From: Streptomyces antnestii
GTDB taxonomy: Bacteria; Actinomycetota; Actinomycetes; Streptomycetales; Streptomycetaceae
DNA length: 64,000 bases
Assembly: GCF_004005495.1 (NCBI RefSeq)
Contig: NZ_RZYA01000021.1
Coordinates: 1-64,000, forward strand
Direction: 5' to 3'
This document shows, one piece after another, positions 1 to 8,740 of the stretch; position 1 is the first letter of the stretch, and each line of letters opens with the position of its first letter. The translations under genes and the position numbers were made by a program. The notes below the pieces were generated by a model. That model worked only from the letters and a program-made list of their open reading frames with translations, searched no databases and was not told the DNA's origin.

Positions 1-16
1 TGCGGCGTTGCCGAAA

Positions 17-43
17 CGTCCGAGTGGCTCCGCCACTAGGACG
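17..43. terminator. Hairpin at left edge
   Basis: Positions 17-28 pair with 32-43 (CGTCCgAGTGGC against GCCACTaGGACG, one G/A mismatch, 3-nt loop TCC). A second short hairpin, CCGCCC/GGGCGG, lies at 85-99. Both lie downstream of the leftward PH-domain gene, so they could end that transcript or one arriving from the left. No gene is visible in bases 1-123. Confidence 0.35.
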
Positions 44-123
44 CTCCGGCGCCTTGCGATCGCACGCACCAGACGCCGCGGGGCCCGCCCTCCGGGCGGA
101 CGACGCTACTTTCGAAACACGCC

Positions 124-750
124 CTAGCCGACAACCAGCACGACACCCACCAAAACGGCCCCCACCACCACGGGCACAACGATCTCCCACGCCCAGCGAA
201 CCGAAGGCGCACCCTGAGAAGCGGGCTTGTCGGCCCGCTCCTCGGCCAACGCCCGGATCTCGTCCAGCGACTGATCCCCAGGAGCCTTCCGCACACCGGG
301 CTCCTCCGCCACCGGCCCGAAGACCCCGATCGACTTACGCCCCGAGGGCCGCCGGCTGGCCTTCTTACGGGCCCGGATGGACACGGGGATGGCCCAGAGC
401 TGGTACTTGTCCCCGCCCTCGGTGAAGACCTCGCTGGAGTAGTGGGCCCGCACCCCGGAGACCGAAGCCCAGGGCAGGGTGATCACGCGAAACGGGTTAC
501 GCACGCGCAGCCGGTTCTCATCGGCGTACACGGCGGGCCGCAACGTAAAAGCCACCACGAGCGGCACCAGGAACAACAACGCACCGACGGCCAGCCAGCG
601 CGTACGAGCGTCGCCGTTGATCACGGCGTCGGAACCGAGCCAGACGGCCATCACGAGCAGCAGAACGCCGCCCGCGATACCGGCGGGCGAACGGTATGCC
701 CGCTCCGTCACGGGTTCCGCGACAGAGGGCTGAGAGTCCGGGTTCTTCAT
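124..750 (-). CDS. PH domain-containing membrane protein
   Basis: Predicted 208-aa membrane protein. I chose the ATG at 750 (MKNPDSQPSV); the longer reading frame upstream has poor composition and runs into the deoC promoter region. Two hydrophobic segments near the N-terminus (about residues 22-45 and 52-75) precede a stretch with the bPH (YdbT/YdbS-like) pattern, with RLRVRNPFRVITLPW as the membrane-proximal strand, a basic loop, and a third hydrophobic segment at the extreme C-terminus. Bacterial PH proteins of this type are common in actinobacteria and have no firmly assigned role. It is divergent from deoC across about 340 bp. Confidence 0.75.
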   Translation of the reverse strand: MKNPDSQPSVAEPVTERAYRSPAGIAGGVLLLVMAVWLGSDAVINGDARTRWLAVGALLFLVPLVVAFTLRPAVYADENRLRVRNPFRVITLPWASVSGVRAHYSSEVFTEGGDKYQLWAIPVSIRARKKASRRPSGRKSIGVFGPVAEEPGVRKAPGDQSLDEIRALAEERADKPASQGAPSVRWAWEIVVPVVVGAVLVGVVLVVG

Positions 751-1091
751 ACCCCGATTCTGCCTGACGCCGAGACAGCAGGGCAGAGAGGCACTGAGAA
801 GCCCCACCGGCGGGGAGCCGCCTACGAGACGGGAGGGGCCGTGGGGGCATGTGCGCGCGGAGCCACCAGCACCACGCGCACGGGACGCGAACCCCACGTA
901 AACCCGTAGAACAGCGAGCACGTACATGCCCCCGCGGCCCCGCACCCAAAAGAACACCGTCCCCCACGCCGCAACAGCAGCCCACAAACCCGAGGCCCCA
1001 CTCGGCTCCCCAGACCGGCACCCCCAAAACCACCCCCGACCCCCTCCCCCTGTACAGCAGCTACGCGCGTAGATATGCTCCCCTCGTGACC
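751..1091. other. Divergent intergenic region, PH protein / deoC
   Basis: No credible gene lies in these 341 bases; reading frames here lack normal third-position G/C bias. It must hold both divergent promoters. The only distinct element I see is the palindrome at 1061-1072, just ahead of deoC. Confidence 0.6.
1061..1072. promoter_or_regulatory. Candidate nucleoside-regulon operator (deoC copy)
   Basis: CTACGCGCGTAG is a perfect 12-bp palindrome ending 19 bp before the deoC ATG. Exact or near-exact copies lie ahead of add (12015), the nucleoside ABC operon (23959) and the BMP lipoprotein gene (25185). The position so close to the start codon fits a repressor site overlapping the transcription start of a short-leader mRNA. 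The regulator is not identified in this window. Confidence 0.75.
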
Positions 1092-2042
1092 ATGCCCACT
1101 GCACCCGCACCCGCATTCGCCGACGCGGTCGCCTCGGACCGTTCGCTGCGTCGCTTCCTTCACGGGCTGCCCGGCGTCGACACGGTCGGCCTGGAGGCTC
1201 GCGCCGCATCCCTAGGCACGAGGTCGATCAAGACCACGGCCAAGGCGTACGCCATCGACCTGGCGATCTCAATGATCGACCTGACGACGCTAGAAGGCGC
1301 AGACACTGCCGGCAAGGTCCGAGCGCTAGGCGCGAAGGCCGTGCACCCGGACCCCACTGACCGTACGACTCCCCGCACGGCCGCCGTCTGCGTCTATCCG
1401 GACATGGTGGCGACCGCCAAGGAGGCCGTGGCCGGAAGCGACGTGAAGGTCGCCTCCGTGGCCACCGCGTTCCCGGCGGGCCGCGCCGCCCTGGAGGTGA
1501 AGCTGGGGGACGTCCGCGAGGCGGTGGCCGCCGGCGCCGACGAGATCGACATGGTCATCGACCGAGGCGCGTTCCTCGCGGGCCACTACCTGAAGGTGTA
1601 CGAGGAGATCGTCGCCGTGAAGGAGGCCTCGGGCGCCGCACGCCTCAAGGTCATCTTCGAGACGGGCGAGCTGTCCACGTACGACAACATCCGGCGGGCG
1701 AGCTGGCTGGGCATGATGGCGGGGGCGGACTTCATCAAGACGTCCACCGGCAAGGTCGGGGTGAACGCCACACCGGCGAACACGCTGCTCATGCTGGAGG
1801 CGGTGCGAGACTTCCGCACCCAGACGGGCATCCAGATCGGCGTGAAGCCGGCCGGAGGCATCCGCTCCACGAAGGACGCGCTCAAGTTCCTCGTGCTGGT
1901 CAACGAGACGGCCGGCAGCGACTGGCTGGACAACCACTGGTTCCGCTTCGGCGCGTCGAGCCTGCTCAACGACCTGCTGATGCAGCGTCAGAAGCTGAGC
2001 ACCGGCCGCTACTCCGGCCCCGACTACGTGACGGTGGACTGA
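1092..2042 (+). CDS. deoC: Deoxyribose-phosphate aldolase
   Basis: A 316-aa cytoplasmic class I aldolase that splits 2-deoxyribose-5-phosphate into glyceraldehyde-3-phosphate and acetaldehyde, the last step of deoxynucleoside catabolism. Visible motifs are EIDMVID (about 151-157), the Schiff-base lysine in GADFIKTSTG (K216) and KPAGGI (K252). The ATG at 1092 is preferred; a GTG two codons earlier (1086) is possible. Neither has a good Shine-Dalgarno, which suggests a very short leader, consistent with an operator only 19 bp upstream. It lies 6 bp ahead of an aldehyde dehydrogenase able to use the acetaldehyde product, so the two form an operon. Confidence 0.95.
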   Translation: MPTAPAPAFADAVASDRSLRRFLHGLPGVDTVGLEARAASLGTRSIKTTAKAYAIDLAISMIDLTTLEGADTAGKVRALGAKAVHPDPTDRTTPRTAAVCVYPDMVATAKEAVAGSDVKVASVATAFPAGRAALEVKLGDVREAVAAGADEIDMVIDRGAFLAGHYLKVYEEIVAVKEASGAARLKVIFETGELSTYDNIRRASWLGMMAGADFIKTSTGKVGVNATPANTLLMLEAVRDFRTQTGIQIGVKPAGGIRSTKDALKFLVLVNETAGSDWLDNHWFRFGASSLLNDLLMQRQKLSTGRYSGPDYVTVD

Positions 2043-2048
2043 TCGATC

Positions 2049-3500
2049 ATGACTTTTGAGTACGCACCCGCGCCCGAGTCGCGGTCGGTCGTCGACATCG
2101 CCCCGAGCTACGGCCTGTTCATCGACGGCGAGTTCGCCGAGGCGGCCGACGGCAAGGTGTTCAAAACGATCAGCCCGGCCACGGAGGAGGTCCTCTCCGA
2201 GGTCGCCCAGGCGGGCGAGGCGGACGTGGACCGCGCGGTGAAGGCCGCGCGCAAGGCGTTCGAGAAGTGGTCGGCGCTGCCGGGCTCCGAACGCGCGAAG
2301 TACCTCTTCCGCATCGCCCGGATCATCCAGGAACGATCCCGCGAACTGGCCGTCCTGGAGACGCTGGACAACGGCAAGCCGATCAGGGAGACGCGGGACG
2401 CGGACCTCCCCCTGGTCGCCGCGCACTTCTTCTACTACGCGGGCTGGGCGGACAAACTCGACCACGCGGGCTACGGCCCGAACCCCGAACCCCTGGGCGT
2501 GGCCGGCCAGGTCATCCCCTGGAACTTCCCGCTCCTGATGCTGGCGTGGAAGATCGCCCCGGCGCTCGCGACGGGCAACACGGTGGTGCTGAAGCCCGCC
2601 GAGACGACCCCGCTCTCGGCGCTGTTCTTCGCGGACATCTGCCGCCAGGCGGGTCTCCCCAAGGGCGTGGTGAACATCCTCCCGGGCTACGGCGACACGG
2701 GCGCGGCGCTCACGGCGCACCCGGACGTGAACAAGGTGGCGTTCACGGGCTCGACGGCGGTGGGCAAGGCGATCGCACGCCAGGTGGCCGGCACGGACAA
2801 GAAGGTCACCCTGGAGCTGGGCGGCAAGGGCGCGAACATCGTGTTCGACGACGCCCCCATCGACCAGGCGGTCGAGGGCATCGTGACGGGCATCTTCTTC
2901 AACCAGGGCCAGGTCTGTTGCGCGGGCTCCCGACTCCTGGTCCAGGAGTCGATCCAGGACGAACTGCTCGACAGCCTGAAGCGCAGGCTTTCCACCCTGC
3001 GCCTGGGCGACCCGCTGGACAAGAACACGGACATCGGCGCGATCAACTCGGCCGAGCAGCTGGCCCGCATCACGGCGCTGGCCGAGACGGGCGAGGCGGA
3101 GGGCGCGGAGCGCTGGTCGCCGCAGTGCGAACTGCCCTCCACCGGCTACTGGTTCGCCCCGACCCTGTTCACGAACGTCACGCAGGCGCACACCATCGCG
3201 CGCGACGAGATCTTCGGCCCGGTGCTGTCGGTCCTGAGCTTCCGTACCCCGGAAGAGGCCGTGGCCAAGGCGAACAACACGCAGTACGGCCTGTCGGCCG
3301 GCATCTGGACGGAGAAGGGCTCGCGCATCCTCGCGGTGGCGAACAAGCTCCGGGCGGGCGTCGTCTGGGCCAATACGTTCAACAAGTTCGACCCGACCTC
3401 GCCGTTCGGCGGCTACAAGGAGTCGGGCTTCGGCCGCGAAGGCGGCCGCCACGGCCTGGAGGCGTACCTCGCCCCGTCGAGCGAAGCGAGCGTCAAATGA
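2049..3500 (+). CDS. Aldehyde dehydrogenase
   Basis: A 483-aa full-length NAD(P)-dependent aldehyde dehydrogenase. The cofactor-binding segment (IPWNFPLLM, about 156-164), the general-base glutamate in ELGGKG (E256), the catalytic cysteine in GQVCCAGSR (C290) and the EIFGPV motif are all present. Six bases separate it from deoC, and its stop overlaps the next start as ATGA. The inferred role, oxidation of acetaldehyde released by DeoC, rests on gene order. Broad-substrate ALDH activity is what the family shows. Confidence 0.93.
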   Translation: MTFEYAPAPESRSVVDIAPSYGLFIDGEFAEAADGKVFKTISPATEEVLSEVAQAGEADVDRAVKAARKAFEKWSALPGSERAKYLFRIARIIQERSRELAVLETLDNGKPIRETRDADLPLVAAHFFYYAGWADKLDHAGYGPNPEPLGVAGQVIPWNFPLLMLAWKIAPALATGNTVVLKPAETTPLSALFFADICRQAGLPKGVVNILPGYGDTGAALTAHPDVNKVAFTGSTAVGKAIARQVAGTDKKVTLELGGKGANIVFDDAPIDQAVEGIVTGIFFNQGQVCCAGSRLLVQESIQDELLDSLKRRLSTLRLGDPLDKNTDIGAINSAEQLARITALAETGEAEGAERWSPQCELPSTGYWFAPTLFTNVTQAHTIARDEIFGPVLSVLSFRTPEEAVAKANNTQYGLSAGIWTEKGSRILAVANKLRAGVVWANTFNKFDPTSPFGGYKESGFGREGGRHGLEAYLAPSSEASVK

Positions 3501-4423
3501 GCACAGTTGAGCGACTCACGGTCTTCAAGACCTACAAGCTTTACGTCGGGGGCAAGTTCCCCCGCTCCGAGAGCGGCCGGGTGTACGAGGTGAAGAAGGC
3601 GACATCAGCCGCTGGCGCGGCGGGCAAGGCCAACTGGCTCGCGAACGCCCCCCTGTCCTCCCGCAAGGACGCGCGGGACGCGGTGGTGGCGGCCCGTAAG
3701 GCGCAGGCCGGCTGGGCGGGCGCGACGGCGTACAACCGCGGTCAGGTGCTCTACCGCGTGGCGGAGATGCTGGAGGGCCGCAGGGACCAGTTCGTCCGCG
3801 AGGTGGCGGACGCGGAGGGCATCTCCAAGTCGAAGGCCGCCGCCCAGGTGGACGCGGCGATCGACCGCTGGGTCTGGTACGCGGGCTGGACGGACAAGAT
3901 CGCCCAGGTCGTGGGCGGGGCGAACCCGGTCGCGGGCCCGTACTTCAACCTGTCGACGCCCGAGCCGACGGGAGTGGTCGCCGTACTGGCCCCGCAGAAG
4001 TCGTCGTTCCTGGGTCTGGTCTCGGTGATCGCGCCGGTGATCGCGACGGGCAACACGGCGGTGGTGATCGCGAGCGAGGAGCGCCCGCTCCCGGCACTGT
4101 CGCTGGGCGAGGTGCTGGCCACGTCCGACGTGCCCGGCGGAGTGGTGAACATCCTGTCCGGCAGGACGTCGGAGATCGCGACGCCGCTGGCCGCACACCA
4201 GGACGTGAACGCGATCGATCTGACGGGCGCGGACGGGGACGCGGACCTGGCGCGTGACCTGGAGATCGCGGCGGCGGACAACCTGAAGCGCGTGCGCCGT
4301 CCACAGGCTGTGGACACGGACTGGACGACGGACCCGGGCACGGACAGGCTCACGTCGTTCCTGGAGACGAAGACTGTGTGGCACCCCACGGGTTCCCTGG
4401 GAGCGACGGGCTCGGCCTACTAA
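3497..4423 (+). CDS. Half-length aldehyde dehydrogenase homologue
   Basis: A 308-aa protein resembling only the N-terminal NAD-binding half of an ALDH (YVGGKFPRSESGRVYEV near the start; PEPTGVVAVLAP and ATGNTAVV in the Rossmann region). It ends soon after DLTGADGD, so the catalytic-cysteine domain is missing and no EFGPV-like motif is present. It starts on the ATGA overlapping the preceding ALDH stop, so translation is coupled. Codon use is normal and there is no frameshift, so this looks like a maintained gene. It may be a non-catalytic partner or regulatory subunit of the upstream ALDH; that role is inference. Confidence 0.85.
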   Translation: MSTVERLTVFKTYKLYVGGKFPRSESGRVYEVKKATSAAGAAGKANWLANAPLSSRKDARDAVVAARKAQAGWAGATAYNRGQVLYRVAEMLEGRRDQFVREVADAEGISKSKAAAQVDAAIDRWVWYAGWTDKIAQVVGGANPVAGPYFNLSTPEPTGVVAVLAPQKSSFLGLVSVIAPVIATGNTAVVIASEERPLPALSLGEVLATSDVPGGVVNILSGRTSEIATPLAAHQDVNAIDLTGADGDADLARDLEIAAADNLKRVRRPQAVDTDWTTDPGTDRLTSFLETKTVWHPTGSLGATGSAY

Positions 4424-4458
4424 AAGACGGCACCGACCCAAAACTCCTCCCCCAAACC

Positions 4459-4500
4459 CGAAGCCCCGGGCCTCCTCCGTCCAGGAGGCCCGGGGCTTCG
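4459..4500 (+). terminator. Terminator of deoC–ALDH operon
   Basis: Perfect 18-bp stem (4459-4476 with 4483-4500, core GAAGCCCCGGGCCTCC) and a 6-nt loop. It starts 36 bp after the half-ALDH stop. There is no U-tract, as is usual in streptomycetes. Confidence 0.85.
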
Positions 4501-4626
4501 TCATACCTGGGCGAAATACATGCGCGAAATACATGGGCAAAACGGCGCCTTCACGGCGTTGGCTGTGCCACAAAGGCCGACCCGCGGGGTCCACCGGGGC
4601 ACGGGGATGCCCCACACTGGACTCTC

Positions 4627-5262
4627 GTGAGTTCCCATCCCCCCATACCGACCCGGGTCGTCCTGCTGGCAGGACCGTCCGGCTCAGGCAAGTCGTCGTT
4701 CGCCACCCGCTCCGGGCTCCCCGTGCTGAGCCTGGACGACTTCTACAAGGAGGCCGGCGACCCGACGCTGCCGCAGGTGCCGGGCAGCTCGGACATCGAC
4801 TGGGACTCGCCGCTGTCCTGGGACACGGAGACGGCGGTGGCGGCGATCGTGGAGCTGTGCCGCACGGGCCGGACCCGCGTTCCCGTGTACGACATCGCGA
4901 CGAGCGCGCGTACGGGCGAGGAGTCGCTCGACATCGGGCGGACGCCGCTGTTCATCGCGGAGGGCATCTTCGCCGCGGACATCGTGGAGCGCTGCCGTGA
5001 GCTCGGGGTGCTGGCCGACGCGCTGTGTCTGCGCGGCCGCCCGTCGACGACGTTCCGCCGCCGACTGCTGCGGGATCTCAGGGAGGGCCGCAAGTCGGTG
5101 CCGTTCCTGCTGCGGCGCGGCTGGCGTCTGATGCGCGCGGAACGGTCCATCGTGGCGCGCCAGACGGCGCTCGGCGCGCACGCGTGCGGCAAGGAAGAGG
5201 CGCTGGGCCGCGTGGCGGCAGCCGCCGCGGGCCGCCGGGTGAAGGCCCGAGCCGAAGCCTGA
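4627..5262 (+). CDS. Uridine kinase-like P-loop protein
   Basis: A 211-aa protein with a Walker A motif GPSGSGKSS at about residues 15-23 and the LSLDDFYK segment typical of uridine kinase/phosphoribulokinase-type enzymes, followed by IAEGIFAADIV. It probably phosphorylates a nucleoside or related small molecule. The GTG at 4627 starts the conserved region (SSHPPIPTRVVLLAGPSG); the longer open frame upstream crosses the preceding terminator and is not coding. It lies between two terminators, so it is its own transcription unit. Proximity to deoC fits nucleoside salvage. Confidence 0.85.
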   Translation: MSSHPPIPTRVVLLAGPSGSGKSSFATRSGLPVLSLDDFYKEAGDPTLPQVPGSSDIDWDSPLSWDTETAVAAIVELCRTGRTRVPVYDIATSARTGEESLDIGRTPLFIAEGIFAADIVERCRELGVLADALCLRGRPSTTFRRRLLRDLREGRKSVPFLLRRGWRLMRAERSIVARQTALGAHACGKEEALGRVAAAAAGRRVKARAEA

Positions 5263-5332
5263 CCCCCCGGTCGCCCCCCGTAAACAACGCAGCCACCGTA
5301 ACAACGCACCCACCAAAAACCAGGCACACAAA

Positions 5333-5373
5333 AAGCGGGACCGGAAGGACCCCCCGGCCCTCCGGTCCCGCTT
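5333..5373. terminator. Bidirectional terminator, kinase / sigQ
   Basis: A 13-bp stem AAGCGGGACCGGA/TCCGGTCCCGCTT (5333-5345 with 5361-5373) preceded by an A-rich run (CACAAAA). It lies between two convergent genes. Read leftward, the A-run becomes a U-tract, which suits termination of sigQ. Confidence 0.75.
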
Positions 5374-5487
5374 CATTCCCCCACGAGGATCCCCGTGATC
5401 CCCCGTGATCCCCCGTCTTCCCCCGTCTTCCCCCGTAATGCGACCGCCGCGTCCCCCGGAGCGACGGCCCGCCCCCTCCCCTTCGCC

Positions 5488-6108
5488 TCAGGCCACCAGC
5501 TCGCCGAAGGACTCTTCCAGGTCACGGCCGAAGCTGAGGACCTCGTCCTCGCGCAGCCGGCGCAGGGAGCGCCAGATGCTGGACTTCACCGTGCCGACAC
5601 TGATGTCGAGGATGTCCGCGATCTCGGGGTCCGTACGGCCCTCGTAGTAGCGGAGCACCAGCATCGTGCGCTGCAGTTCGGGAAGGCGGGCGAGCGCCTG
5701 CCAGAGAACCGCGCGCAGCTCCGTGCCGCGCATCGCGTCCGTGTCGCCCGCCGTCTCCGGCAGCTCCTCGGTCGGGTACTCGTTCAGCTTGCGGCGGCGC
5801 CACGCGCTGATGTGCAGATTGGTCATGGTGCGGCGGAGGTAGCCCCCGACCGCCGCCTTGTCGCTGATCCTGTCCCAGGCCCGGTACGTCGAGAAGAGGG
5901 CGCTCTGGAGCAGGTCCTCGGCCTCGAACCGGTCACCGGTCAGGTGGTAGGCGGTCGCGTACAGGGAGGCGCGGCGCTCCTGGACGTAGGCCGTGAACGC
6001 CGCTTCGGCCTCCGCGGTCTCCGCCAGGGACTTCTGCCGCTCCCCCGATTCCTCCCCGTACGCGGTTCCCCCGTCGGACACCGCCTGGTTCGCGTCAACC
6101 ACCGTCAT
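5488..6108 (-). CDS. sigQ: SigE-family RNA polymerase sigma factor SigQ
   Basis: A 206-aa ECF-type sigma factor divergent from afsQ1–afsQ2, which is the gene order that defines SigQ in Streptomyces. Region 2 is recognisable around FEAEDLLQSALFSTYRAWD, and region 4 around EIADILDISVGTVKSSIWR near the C-terminus. I placed the start at the ATG at 6108 because the frame upstream has clearly lower G/C at third positions. An ATG at 6267 (259 aa) preceded by a G-run is a real alternative. In S. coelicolor, AfsQ1 regulates sigQ, and SigQ antagonises AfsQ1-dependent antibiotic production under nitrogen stress (established work, recalled). Confidence 0.85.
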   Translation of the reverse strand: MTVVDANQAVSDGGTAYGEESGERQKSLAETAEAEAAFTAYVQERRASLYATAYHLTGDRFEAEDLLQSALFSTYRAWDRISDKAAVGGYLRRTMTNLHISAWRRRKLNEYPTEELPETAGDTDAMRGTELRAVLWQALARLPELQRTMLVLRYYEGRTDPEIADILDISVGTVKSSIWRSLRRLREDEVLSFGRDLEESFGELVA

Positions 6109-6473
6109 GTACGTGGTGTGCTGACGCCCGGCGCCGCGAGCGCACCCCCGCCCGCTCACGGCACCGGACAACTCGTGCTTCCCGGAACCGGAACCGGAAC
6201 CCCGCACGACTGCGTCATGAAGACGTGTGACAACTGCGCCAGTGGTGGTGCTGTGCAGCGTGTTCATCTCGCGCCCCCCGTCGTGGAGTCTCGGTTTCCC
6301 GTGGCCGTCAAGGACTTGCGTCCTTGCGATGTCCAAAAGCTTGCCCGGGTCACTTCTCGACGGTGTCCCCCGACTGTCACAGACCTGTCACAGCCGCCCG
6401 GCCCCGTGCGAGTCGCGGACGGGAGCGCTTCAACAGTCGAACTCGGGCCGCGCCATGGGACAGAATGGCTCCC
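6109..6473. other. sigQ–afsQ1 divergent intergenic region
   Basis: About 365 bases between the chosen starts of sigQ and afsQ1. It contains the AfsQ1-type box at 6376-6391. The part next to sigQ (6109-6267) stays open in the sigQ frame but looks like untranslated leader by third-position composition. Confidence 0.55.
6376..6391. promoter_or_regulatory. AfsQ1 binding box
   Basis: GTCACagacctGTCAC fits the published AfsQ1 consensus GTnAC-n6-GTnAC exactly. It lies between the divergent sigQ and afsQ1 starts, 83 bp before the afsQ1 GTG, so autoregulation and control of sigQ are both expected. Confidence 0.85.
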
Positions 6474-7151
6474 GTGCCTTCCCTGTTGCTGATCGAGGAC
6501 GACGACGCCATCCGAACGGCCCTGGAGCTGTCCCTGACGCGCCAGGGCCACCGGGTCGCCACTGCTGCCACCGGCGAGGACGGTCTGAAGCTGTTGCGCG
6601 AGCAGCGGCCCGATCTGATCGTTCTCGATGTGATGCTGCCCGGCATCGACGGGTTCGAGGTGTGCCGGCGCATCCGGCGCACGGACCAGTTGCCGATCAT
6701 CCTGCTGACCGCGCGCAGCGACGACATCGACGTGGTGGTCGGCCTGGAGTCCGGCGCCGACGACTACGTGGTGAAGCCGGTGCAGGGGCGGGTGCTCGAC
6801 GCCCGGATCCGTGCCGTGCTGCGCCGGGGCGAGCGGGAGGCCAACGACGCGGCGTCGTTCGGCAGCCTGGTCATCGACCGGGCCGCGATGACGGTGACGA
6901 AGAACGGCGAGGACCTTCAACTGACGCCCACGGAGCTGCGGTTGCTGCTCGAACTGAGCCGCAGGCCGGGGCAGGCGCTGTCCCGGCAGCAGCTGTTGCG
7001 CCTGGTGTGGGAGCACGACTACCTCGGTGACTCGCGGCTCGTCGACGCGTGTGTGCAGCGGCTGCGGGCGAAGGTCGAGGACGTGCCGTCGTCGCCGACG
7101 CTGATCCGCACGGTGCGCGGGGTGGGCTACCGGCTGGACACGCCTCAGTGA
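6474..7151 (+). CDS. afsQ1: Two-component response regulator AfsQ1
   Basis: A 225-aa OmpR/PhoB-family regulator. The receiver domain (about 1-120) has the acidic pocket IEDDD (8-11), the phospho-acceptor D52 in LIVLDVML, LLTARS and the invariant lysine of DYVVKPV. A winged-helix DNA-binding domain follows (TPTELRLLLEL to RTVRGVGYRLD). The GTG at 6474 gives the expected 225-aa product; an ATG at 6465 would add three residues. AfsQ1 responds to nitrogen and glutamate conditions and controls antibiotic genes and sigQ in S. coelicolor (recalled). It overlaps afsQ2 as GTGA. Confidence 0.95.
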   Translation: MPSLLLIEDDDAIRTALELSLTRQGHRVATAATGEDGLKLLREQRPDLIVLDVMLPGIDGFEVCRRIRRTDQLPIILLTARSDDIDVVVGLESGADDYVVKPVQGRVLDARIRAVLRRGEREANDAASFGSLVIDRAAMTVTKNGEDLQLTPTELRLLLELSRRPGQALSRQQLLRLVWEHDYLGDSRLVDACVQRLRAKVEDVPSSPTLIRTVRGVGYRLDTPQ

Positions 7152-8740
7152 GCGACGCGCACGACCGGCTGCGGGGGTGGGCCGCGGCGAGGAAGGCGAT
7201 ACTCGCGGGGCTCCGTTTCACGAGCCTGCGGCTGCGGCTCGTCGTCGTGTTCGCGCTGGTGGCGCTGACGGCGGCGGTGTCGGCGTCAGGGATCGCGTAC
7301 TGGCTGAACCGTGAGGCGGTGCTTACGCGGGCGCAGGACGCGGCGCTCAGCGACTTCCAGCAGGAGATGCAGAACCGGGCGGCGGCGCTGCCCCAGCATC
7401 CGACGCAGGGTGAGCTGCAGCACGCCGCGAACCTGATGGCGAGCAGCAGCCAGCACTTCAGCGTGCTGTTGATCAGTGACACCAAGGACGGCCGGCGGAT
7501 CGCGGGGAACTCCGACCTGGACGCGATCACGCTGGCCGAGGTGCCGCGGTCGCTGCGGGACGCGGTGAACCGGGAGCAGCCCCTCACGGACGGCAACAAG
7601 CACCCGTACCACCTGTACTGGCAGCGGATCGTCAGTCATGACACCCCGTATCTGGTCGGTGGTGCGCGGGTGATCGGCGGGGGGCCGACGGGCTACATGC
7701 TCAAGTCGCTCGAGCCGGAGGCGAAGGATCTCAACTCGCTCGCCTGGTCGCTCGGGATCGCGACGGGTCTGGCGCTGATCGGTTCGGCGCTGCTCGCGCA
7801 GGCCGCCGCGACGACGGTGCTGAAGCCGGTGCACCGGCTGGGGATCGCGGCGCGGCGCCTCGGGGAGGGGAAGCTGGACACGCGTCTGCGGGTGTCGGGT
7901 ACGGACGAACTCGCCGATCTCTCCCGGACGTTCAACAAGACGGCGGAGAACCTGGAGAAGAAGGTCGCGGACATGAGTGCGCGCGAGGAGGCGTCGCGGC
8001 GCTTCGTCGCCGACATGTCGCACGAGCTGCGGACGCCGCTGACCGCGATCACCGCGGTGACCGAGGTCCTGGAGGAGGAGCTGGACGCGGAGACCGGTTC
8101 CGTCGATCCCATGATCGAGCCGGCGGTTCGGCTCGTGGTGAGCGAGACGCGGCGCCTGAACGACCTGGTGGAGAACCTGATGGAGGTCACCCGCTTCGAC
8201 GCGGGCACCGCCCGGCTCGTCCTCGACCACGTCGACATCGCCGACCAGATCACGGCCTGCATCGACGCGCGCGCCTGGCTCGACGCGGTGGAGCTCGACG
8301 CGGAGCGCGGCATCATGGCCCGCATCGACCCGCGCCGCCTCGACGTCATCATGGCGAACCTGATCGGGAACGCGCTCAAGCACGGCGGCTCGCCGGTGCG
8401 GGTGTCCGTGCGGCTCGCGGACGCGGCCCTGGTGATCGAGGTGCGCGACCACGGTCCCGGCATCCCCGAGGACGTGCTGCCGCACGTGTTCGACCGGTTC
8501 TACAAGGCGAGCGCGTCGCGGCCTCGTTCGGAGGGCAGCGGGCTCGGTCTGTCCATCGCCCTGGAGAACGCGCACATCCACGGCGGCGAGATCACGGCCG
8601 CCAACTCCCCTGAGGGCGGTGCCGTGTTCACGTTCCGGCTGCCGCTCGACGCGTCGCCGCTGACGCTGCCGCCGGACGAAGAGGGCTCGGGCTCCGGCGG
8701 GACCGAGGGTGACCGTTCCGGTGAGGAGGGCGGCGCGTGA
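7148..8740 (+). CDS. afsQ2: Sensor histidine kinase AfsQ2
   Basis: A 530-aa membrane kinase. TM1 is at about 31-52, then an extracytoplasmic sensor of about 145 residues, TM2 at about 200-219 and a HAMP linker to about 272. The phospho-acceptor is H292 in SHELRTPL. ATP-lid motifs are N408 in NLIGNALKH, DHGPGIP (434-440) and GSGLGLS (463-469). The C-terminus is Gly/Ser/Glu-rich. The GTG at 7148 overlaps the afsQ1 stop, and its own stop overlaps the next ATG by one base, so all three genes are translationally coupled. Confidence 0.95.
   Translation: MSDAHDRLRGWAAARKAILAGLRFTSLRLRLVVVFALVALTAAVSASGIAYWLNREAVLTRAQDAALSDFQQEMQNRAAALPQHPTQGELQHAANLMASSSQHFSVLLISDTKDGRRIAGNSDLDAITLAEVPRSLRDAVNREQPLTDGNKHPYHLYWQRIVSHDTPYLVGGARVIGGGPTGYMLKSLEPEAKDLNSLAWSLGIATGLALIGSALLAQAAATTVLKPVHRLGIAARRLGEGKLDTRLRVSGTDELADLSRTFNKTAENLEKKVADMSAREEASRRFVADMSHELRTPLTAITAVTEVLEEELDAETGSVDPMIEPAVRLVVSETRRLNDLVENLMEVTRFDAGTARLVLDHVDIADQITACIDARAWLDAVELDAERGIMARIDPRRLDVIMANLIGNALKHGGSPVRVSVRLADAALVIEVRDHGPGIPEDVLPHVFDRFYKASASRPRSEGSGLGLSIALENAHIHGGEITAANSPEGGAVFTFRLPLDASPLTLPPDEEGSGSGGTEGDRSGEEGGA

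Noticed and set aside
1326..3452. 708-codon open frame on the minus strand across deoC and the ALDH
   Set aside because: Shadow of two strongly supported genes; its codon pattern is the mirror image of high third-position G/C, and it matches no family.
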